Shown here one piece after another: positions 24,801 to 28,783 of a stretch of 28,783 bases of DNA. Each line of letters opens with the position of its first letter. The stretch's first letter is position 1. The notes under the pieces are model-generated. The model had not been told where the DNA came from, did not search any database, and saw only the letters and a program-made list of their open reading frames with translations. Source of the DNA: a virus; IMG/VR virus record IMGVR_UViG_3300023112_000655, positions 1 to 28,783 of that record, one strand, 5' to 3'. The translations under genes and the position numbers were made by a program.

Positions 24801-27398
24801 GAAGCTATAAACTTTATAGAAGAGATCCCCACTAGGAGACAAGTTGCAGCCTTGCGTTCTGAAAGGAGAATGACCTCTGTAAAAGCTAGTAAGCTTAAAA
24901 AGAGAATAGATCGTATGCAAACCATAAGGAATATAACTGATAAGCAAAAAGCGGCTCAAAAGATAAAGTCAGAAATTATTAAGTCTGCTAAAGATATTCC
25001 GCTAAGAGAACGGGGAAAACTATTAGCTACTATTAAAAATGCTAAAACTGGTAAGGACTATAAAAGAGCAGTAGACAAAGTTGGGGAACTTCAGGAGTTT
25101 GCTGAAAAAAAGAGACTGGAAAAGCAAATAAAAAGAGAGCTTAAATATACTAAGCCTATAAAGAAAGGGCAGAAAAGAGTTGCTAAATATGATTATGAGA
25201 GCAATAAGGTTATAGAAAAGCTGAGAGATATAAATAGATTTTCTAAAGAAAAGGCGCAAGAAGTTTTAAAGCTTTCTCCTACAGAAAATTTATCAGAGTT
25301 CGATAAAATGAAAATAAGAATGTTGTCACTTAAGGCGAATGGAGCTAAGTCGTCGCTGGCTTTAGTTGAAAAGGTTTTAGATGACATAAAGACTATAAAA
25401 ATGTCTGGAAAGATGACTAAGAATGTTGATGACTTGATTAAGAAAATTGAAAAAAGACAAAAGGTTGATGAGTTATTAGAGAACATGGAGCTTCAAAAAC
25501 CTAGTTTGCCTGTTCTAAAGCAGCTAAAAACTGCATACGTTAGTTCAATTTCTAATTTGTATTCAGCTTTAAATGCGATAGCTGGGAAAAAGATAGCAGA
25601 TCAGTATGATTATGGAAGGCTTCAAACTAAAACGCAAAATGATTTTGGAGAAAAAGTTGAAAAGATAGTTGCTAAAACAAAGCAGATTTATAATTTAAAA
25701 AGTGATTGGGAGTTAAACAAGAAGTTAATAAACGACCTTGCTTCACCAGATTATAAGATAACTGATAGCATAGGGACTATAGAAATAAACAAGCTTTCTT
25801 TAATGGATATATATAATGCTATTAAGAATGATCTAATTAAAGATAGATATTACAATACTTTTGGAGAAGAGCAGGTGACAGCGTTGTTGCAGAATCTATC
25901 TATTGAAGACGCTAAACTAGCTGATACGTTAATGGAGGAAGCACAGGGGTATAGGGATGTTTTAAACCAAAGAAGTGTTGAAATAACTGGAAGAGATTTG
26001 GGTGTTGTTGAAAATTATTGGCCATCCACTTCTAAGTATAAAGCTGATTTTTATGACGACATAAGGATCCAGGGGGAAACTCCTAGCGCAATGAAGGAAA
26101 GGGCTAAAAGCTCTAGCGTAAAACCAGTTCCAGATAATGCTTGGTTAAAGTTACAGAAACATATTGCAGAGGCGGAACACGTAAAGACTGTTAGTAGAAA
26201 ATATGAAGAGTTGCAAAACCTTTTTACCAATGAAGCTGTTGAAAGAAAAATAAAAGAAAAATATGGAATCGAAGTTTATTATACTTTGATGGAGCATATA
26301 GATACTTTTTCCCTTAATTATAGAACTCAAAGGCTTGATGTGTTTTCTGGTGTTATGAACAAGGCTTTGAATAATTGGGTAAAAGCTAAGATTGGATCCC
26401 CAACTGTTTTTGTTAGACAGCTTATATCTAGTGTCTATTCTACTAGGAAAGTTGGTATAAAAAATTATTTAAAATACAACAAGGATTTTATAAAGAATCC
26501 TAAGGGAACCTTTGACTATATGTGGAACAACGTTCCATATATCAGGTCTCGTTTTAAACAAGGTTATTCAGAGGCGTTACAAGAAGTTATAAGAGGAGCG
26601 GATAAGTTAAAAGTGGGGATGGGGAGCTTGACTAAATATCTAACACTTCTAACTAGAAGTGGTGATGTAACAGCGATAATGATAAATGGCTACCCTATTA
26701 TAAAAGATGAAATGTCTAAACATGGTGATATAAAAAAGGCATCAGAAGAATTAGAAAAGTTTACAGAAAAGACCCAGCAGTCTGGATCTTCAGCCAATTT
26801 GTCATCACCACAACGTGCAAAGGGATTTTTTCATAGAGTGTTTTTTAGATTTAAAAATACAACAAATCAGTTATTAAGGTTACAAACTGACTCTACTATT
26901 CAGGCCTTAAATAAACAAATAACTCCAAAAGAGTTTGCTGCTGATACTGTTTTATATTCAATCTATACTCCTATTATGTATGTACTAGCTGGGATTGCAG
27001 TGAAAGAACTTTGGCAAATGATAACTGGTGCAGAAGTTGAAGAAGAAGAAAGCACTGTTGCTGGTGATATCCTACAGAACATTCTTGTCCAGCCTTTTCA
27101 GGCGTTACCATTGCTCGACGCTGCAGCTGAAAATGCTTATGCTGAAATTAGAAAAAAACTTACAGGAAAAGATTATTACTATGGAGAGGGTTTATTTAGC
27201 TATCCATTGTTTGATGATGTTTCTAAAGCGTGGACCAAGGCAAAAAAGAAAGAAAAAGATGCAAGCGATTGGTTGAGCATAATGTCTTTATTACAAGAAC
27301 CCGTTACGGGAATCCCTACAGAAACGCTTTTGAGATATTATAAATATGCAAGGCCAGAACAAGCATCTAGTAAGAAAAAGAAAACATTTAGCTTTTAA
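21801..27398 (+). CDS. Giant ejection protein with polyvalent-protein domain
   Basis: An 1865-aa protein at the end of the virion cluster. Residues 1-450 are mixed helical. Residues about 555-857 match a domain found in phage and plasmid polyvalent proteins: HFGQ and FAHTRI, then ELQSD (587-591; EIQSD in relatives), YRNIWYERIIREE (from 669), FPTGET (695-700), IYKFYEKDVAKYL (about 821-833) and a closing MTP (854-856). Residues about 885-1235 are Lys/Glu-rich coiled coil. Residues about 1510-1750 are a basic helical part with a hydrophobic segment near 1715-1735 (YTPIMYVLAGIAV). T7 gp16-like inner-core proteins have similar size and placement. It probably enters the host with the DNA. No tape-measure neighbours are present. 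Confidence 0.65.
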   Translation: MSYLTDYLINKGESFKAKKEEESSLMKDTMLPFVNQAIKNDTARSAEREALISATKGVGSVLPSPTQDTVNNFINNAKKIYVDKANNIASSIVDFSRNMEELPTHNEEGSFPWYWETASRKAWGGIADTIEHTQQLGEDYYKASQIKDDKTRLASTSIVLGKTLLGASALPFSTALTGVDTPFEAFGLPEPEKGFEKIWEVAGWLTGNMKDFHREALGRQYVEDVKKHKELYGEMENDELLDNLTKDYKQDLRLNNEVWDLGQDLVGIFITGRIAKHLKTGTAKAGEIWTGEKLVKLRPLIEEGMRLHESIAKGEKPATPSKAFQAINELAMDLKKGEKIKGEIINGEPVVRVKGTGVKDIITGKKTEFVKWAKQTIKDWFPKEAHTEKMTQLLKAKSNSKSYDLANEALGWSPGESRFVYYGGLKPKGARPGIDVPAPLPDTVPTTKILEDLKGRDTVSKQFIQDLTNQPQVKQVERDMIRGFLDEYEGGKINVTEFENKVRTALLPLEEVLSKVQTNRGEYNFDRYENITLPDETRGEIENYYETVYGSPIQTSAGQIHFGQDIENYFAHTRIEDVPGDTRRIIELQSDLFQKGRLEGEQFSKNAEAIREIEKLEKKDFFIFENEAQAILTKFNADPDRVNIESLFEGKGLRSGSNDVKAEQQLQPYRNIWYERIIREEIKGAAQDGKQTVLFPTGETAMKIEGLGDTTTWSVVHDSGKITGFPLKELMDMGEYEGAKYAPGQIIRRDGNIGDEWVITEVLDNGRFKAEFKKKYDEQFETWQMTKGRTGKNEQELLEDINNFAETFDISGKVDTSNPIYKFYEKDVAKYLNKEYGIKQITDEQGVTWNKVEMTPKLTDKVLKSPVMAFMRGPEGDASQRPGIEKVAVIEDMDLKTSREYEESTRKIEELSGEIEAVDEGLKQFDREDLNVIRKLNRILEKTTGDIETLRKIPESPIGKGYSEKKVAKIEKEIAEAKAMRDFANTTIERVTEVLGIDEAEAINFIEEIPTRRQVAALRSERRMTSVKASKLKKRIDRMQTIRNITDKQKAAQKIKSEIIKSAKDIPLRERGKLLATIKNAKTGKDYKRAVDKVGELQEFAEKKRLEKQIKRELKYTKPIKKGQKRVAKYDYESNKVIEKLRDINRFSKEKAQEVLKLSPTENLSEFDKMKIRMLSLKANGAKSSLALVEKVLDDIKTIKMSGKMTKNVDDLIKKIEKRQKVDELLENMELQKPSLPVLKQLKTAYVSSISNLYSALNAIAGKKIADQYDYGRLQTKTQNDFGEKVEKIVAKTKQIYNLKSDWELNKKLINDLASPDYKITDSIGTIEINKLSLMDIYNAIKNDLIKDRYYNTFGEEQVTALLQNLSIEDAKLADTLMEEAQGYRDVLNQRSVEITGRDLGVVENYWPSTSKYKADFYDDIRIQGETPSAMKERAKSSSVKPVPDNAWLKLQKHIAEAEHVKTVSRKYEELQNLFTNEAVERKIKEKYGIEVYYTLMEHIDTFSLNYRTQRLDVFSGVMNKALNNWVKAKIGSPTVFVRQLISSVYSTRKVGIKNYLKYNKDFIKNPKGTFDYMWNNVPYIRSRFKQGYSEALQEVIRGADKLKVGMGSLTKYLTLLTRSGDVTAIMINGYPIIKDEMSKHGDIKKASEELEKFTEKTQQSGSSANLSSPQRAKGFFHRVFFRFKNTTNQLLRLQTDSTIQALNKQITPKEFAADTVLYSIYTPIMYVLAGIAVKELWQMITGAEVEEEESTVAGDILQNILVQPFQALPLLDAAAENAYAEIRKKLTGKDYYYGEGLFSYPLFDDVSKAWTKAKKKEKDASDWLSIMSLLQEPVTGIPTETLLRYYKYARPEQASSKKKKTFSF

Positions 27399-27408
27399 TC
27401 ACTCGATT

Positions 27409-28011
27409 ATGTATAAACGAAAGAAGGAATTAGTCAACGAGATCTTCAAACAGAAAGGTGGATCATGTCAATCTGCTGCTACTAAACACGTCTTCGAGCT
27501 AAAATACTTTGAAAAATACGGCAAGAAGCTAGACCTAGATTACTATAAGTTCTACAAAAGACTTAAGGTTGTTCACCCTAGAGGAGATTATGAGAAGATG
27601 AGCTTTGTTATAGACCTTCTTAAAAGCGAAGGAATGTACTGTAAGAAGAATAAAGAATACTACAAGATTAAGTCTGGCAGGTTGTTTTATAGTTATAGGA
27701 ATCGCTACCTATTCGGTAGAAATCCATATTCAAAGATAATAGGAGGTGAACCCTTGATCTTAGATTGTATGTGGGAATCTCAAAAGTTAAGTACAGTAGG
27801 AGATGACGGAGTATTGAGTAATTACGAAAGAGTAGTACATCATGCAATGGCAGGTATATGTGGAGACAAACATAATATAGACGTTATATGGGTTGCTAAT
27901 TCACATGGAGTGAAAGCAGCTGGCACCGATAATGGATGGTTTAAATTCAAAAGGAAAAACGATACAAAGCATTTTCCTTTGATTTTAGAAGCTTATCAAA
28001 TAACAGTTTAG
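27409..28011 (+). CDS. Papain-like (C1-type) cysteine peptidase
   Basis: A 200-aa protein. GGSCQSAATKHVFELKYFEK (17-36) fits the papain active-site helix (GSCWAFsavgalE in relatives) with Cys20. A Gln (15) before it could serve the oxyanion hole, though one residue closer than in papain. His145 in VHHAMAGIC matches the catalytic His (NHAVxxVGY), and WVANSHG (161-167) matches the Asn of the VKNSWG motif, followed by GWFKFKR. Order and spacing suit an intact triad. The frame is open to an ATG at 27346, but 27409 is preferred: it is after the previous stop, with TTAAT nine bases upstream. Neighbours are an M23 endopeptidase and a holin-like gene, so it probably acts in lysis. No signal peptide is visible. 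Confidence 0.65.
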   Translation: MYKRKKELVNEIFKQKGGSCQSAATKHVFELKYFEKYGKKLDLDYYKFYKRLKVVHPRGDYEKMSFVIDLLKSEGMYCKKNKEYYKIKSGRLFYSYRNRYLFGRNPYSKIIGGEPLILDCMWESQKLSTVGDDGVLSNYERVVHHAMAGICGDKHNIDVIWVANSHGVKAAGTDNGWFKFKRKNDTKHFPLILEAYQITV

Positions 28012-28012
28012 T

Positions 28013-28537
28013 ATGCTTATTTGTCCTATTCAAAACAAGGCAGCATTTGTCCTTAACTGGATTCAGATTCGCCCGAAAGTTTCACAGATATTCAATGAAA
28101 AAGATACTCGACACTGGTACGAAGCTATGGGTATGACTGGTCACAATGGTATCGATTGGGGTATCCCAGTGGGTACTCCTATATTCGCACCGATGGATGG
28201 TCAAGTAAAAGTAAAGGATTCTGGTAAAGACGGATATGGTTTACATTTTAAGATTAGGAATCCTTATAAGGCTTCAGAGTTCGTAGGAGGCCACATGAGC
28301 GACATAATACAACCTAATGGTAGTCACGTACATTCTGGAGACTTAATGGGTTATTCGGGAAATACGGGCTTCTCAACAGCTCCACACTTTCATGGAGGAT
28401 ATAGATTATTAAAAGATAGTGATAAAGATATCTTCTCATGGGAGGTAATGGATTATAGCAATGGGTTCTTTGGATATATAGACTTCCTTGAATATGTACT
28501 AAATTGGAAAGGAACGCACAAGAAATTTACTTTATAA
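28013..28537 (+). CDS. M23 family endolysin-type metallopeptidase
   Basis: A 174-aa LytM/M23 peptidase with all residues in place: GHNGIDWG (His44, Asp48), GGHM (His94) and APHFHGG (His125, His127). GTPIFAPMDGQV and HSGDLMGYSGNTG fill the usual core strands. It should cut peptide cross-bridges of peptidoglycan. No signal peptide or cell-wall binding domain is present, so it needs a holin for release. Its length is that of a bare catalytic domain with a short amino extension. It begins one base after the peptidase stop and lies ten bases before the holin-like gene. It contrasts with the degenerate M23 domain of the 997-aa virion protein. Confidence 0.85.
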   Translation: MLICPIQNKAAFVLNWIQIRPKVSQIFNEKDTRHWYEAMGMTGHNGIDWGIPVGTPIFAPMDGQVKVKDSGKDGYGLHFKIRNPYKASEFVGGHMSDIIQPNGSHVHSGDLMGYSGNTGFSTAPHFHGGYRLLKDSDKDIFSWEVMDYSNGFFGYIDFLEYVLNWKGTHKKFTL

Positions 28538-28547
28538 ATTTACAAAT

Positions 28548-28748
28548 ATGAAATTCTTAAAAGAAAATCTACCAGTCCTATTATCAAAGAAGTTCTGGGG
28601 ATTAGCTGCGTACATCTTACTAAGTTACCTAGAGGCTAAAGGTCTTATAGGTGGCGAAGAGATTATACATTTAACTCAACTAGTAGGATTAGCTACAGGA
28701 GTTGGAGTAGCAGACAGTGTGGCTAGAAAAATTAGCCTTAAAAAATAA
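28548..28748 (+). CDS. Putative holin (small membrane protein)
   Basis: A 66-aa protein. A short basic amino end (MKFLKENLPVLLSKK) precedes a hydrophobic helix at about 16-36 (FWGLAAYILLSYLEAKGLI). A polar turn (GGEEI) and a second hydrophobic segment at about 42-57 (LTQLVGLATGVGVADSV) follow, with a basic tail RKISLKK. Two membrane helices plus a charged tail and placement straight after the endolysin gene suit a class II-type holin. No dual-start motif is obvious. The remaining 35 bases of the window contain no gene. The name rests on topology and context, not on a recognised family. Confidence 0.65.
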   Translation: MKFLKENLPVLLSKKFWGLAAYILLSYLEAKGLIGGEEIIHLTQLVGLATGVGVADSVARKISLKK

Positions 28749-28783
28749 TACGACGTTATTAAATAGGCCTCCTAAACCATTCC

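Noticed and set aside
21801-27398. Tail tape measure protein
   Set aside because: There are no tail tube, sheath, chaperone or baseplate genes; the adaptor and nozzle genes point to a short tail, and the polyvalent domain fits an ejected protein.
27346-27408. Upstream extension of the papain-like gene to 27346
   Set aside because: It would overlap the end of the giant ejection protein gene; the ATG at 27409 follows its stop and has a TTAAT element.
1-28783. Stop-codon recoding, CRISPR arrays, tRNA genes, integrase or other lysogeny genes
   Set aside because: TAA, TGA and TAG all end plausible genes, no spaced direct-repeat array or tRNA cloverleaf was seen, and no integrase or repressor is encoded in this window.
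28749-28783. AT-rich dyad at the right end (AATAA...TTATT)
   Set aside because: The stem is only five AT pairs and no U-run follows, so it is too weak to call a terminator.

Overview
The window is the late (packaging, virion and lysis) module of a lytic-type double-stranded DNA tailed phage. All genes lie on the + strand, almost without gaps. The virion is short-tailed (podovirus-like): it has a large P22-type portal, a scaffold, an HK97-fold capsid protein, a head-tail adaptor, a beta-propeller nozzle and two very large ejection-type proteins. No tape measure, tail tube, sheath or baseplate gene is seen. The DNA is AT-rich. Almost no gene has a Shine-Dalgarno (SD) sequence; most have an A/T-rich leader instead. 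This fits a host that initiates without SD, such as Bacteroidota or some candidate phyla, but the host cannot be fixed from this sequence. All three stop codons are used, so there is no sign of recoding.

Layout: 1-165 is a structured non-coding leader. Next come a small membrane protein (166-312), terminase small and large subunits (318-2259, overlapping), a 45-aa DUF2292-like protein (2253-2390), a short regulatory gap with a hairpin, the portal (2484-4625), an overprinted basic ORF (4405-4761), scaffold (4832-5662), decoration protein (5683-6150) and major capsid protein (6171-7067). A 100-base gap with repeats and hairpins separates these from beta-rich accessory virion proteins (7168-10420). 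Those are interrupted by an endonuclease VII-like HNH gene (9353-9856). A 97-aa unknown (10434-10727) and a second HNH gene (10751-11344) follow. Two LamG/jelly-roll adhesin-like proteins (11334-14329), a membrane/coiled-coil protein (14332-14628), adaptor (14633-15322), nozzle (15323-16903), glycine-rich-tip fibre (16913-18787), a 997-aa virion protein with a variant M23 peptidase domain (18811-21804) and an 1865-aa polyvalent-like ejection protein (21801-27398) come next. The module ends with a lysis cassette: a papain-like cysteine peptidase, a canonical M23 endopeptidase and a holin-like protein (27409-28748).

The most noteworthy signals are five. (1) A recurrent TTAAC element sits 8-11 bases before many start codons, including two starts buried inside upstream genes; it may replace the SD sequence. 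(2) An ORF overprints the end of the portal gene by 221 bases and carries that same start element. (3) A papain-type peptidase is placed in the lysis cassette. (4) The giant ejection protein carries an EIQSD-type polyvalent-protein domain. (5) The left-end leader has mutually exclusive base pairings.
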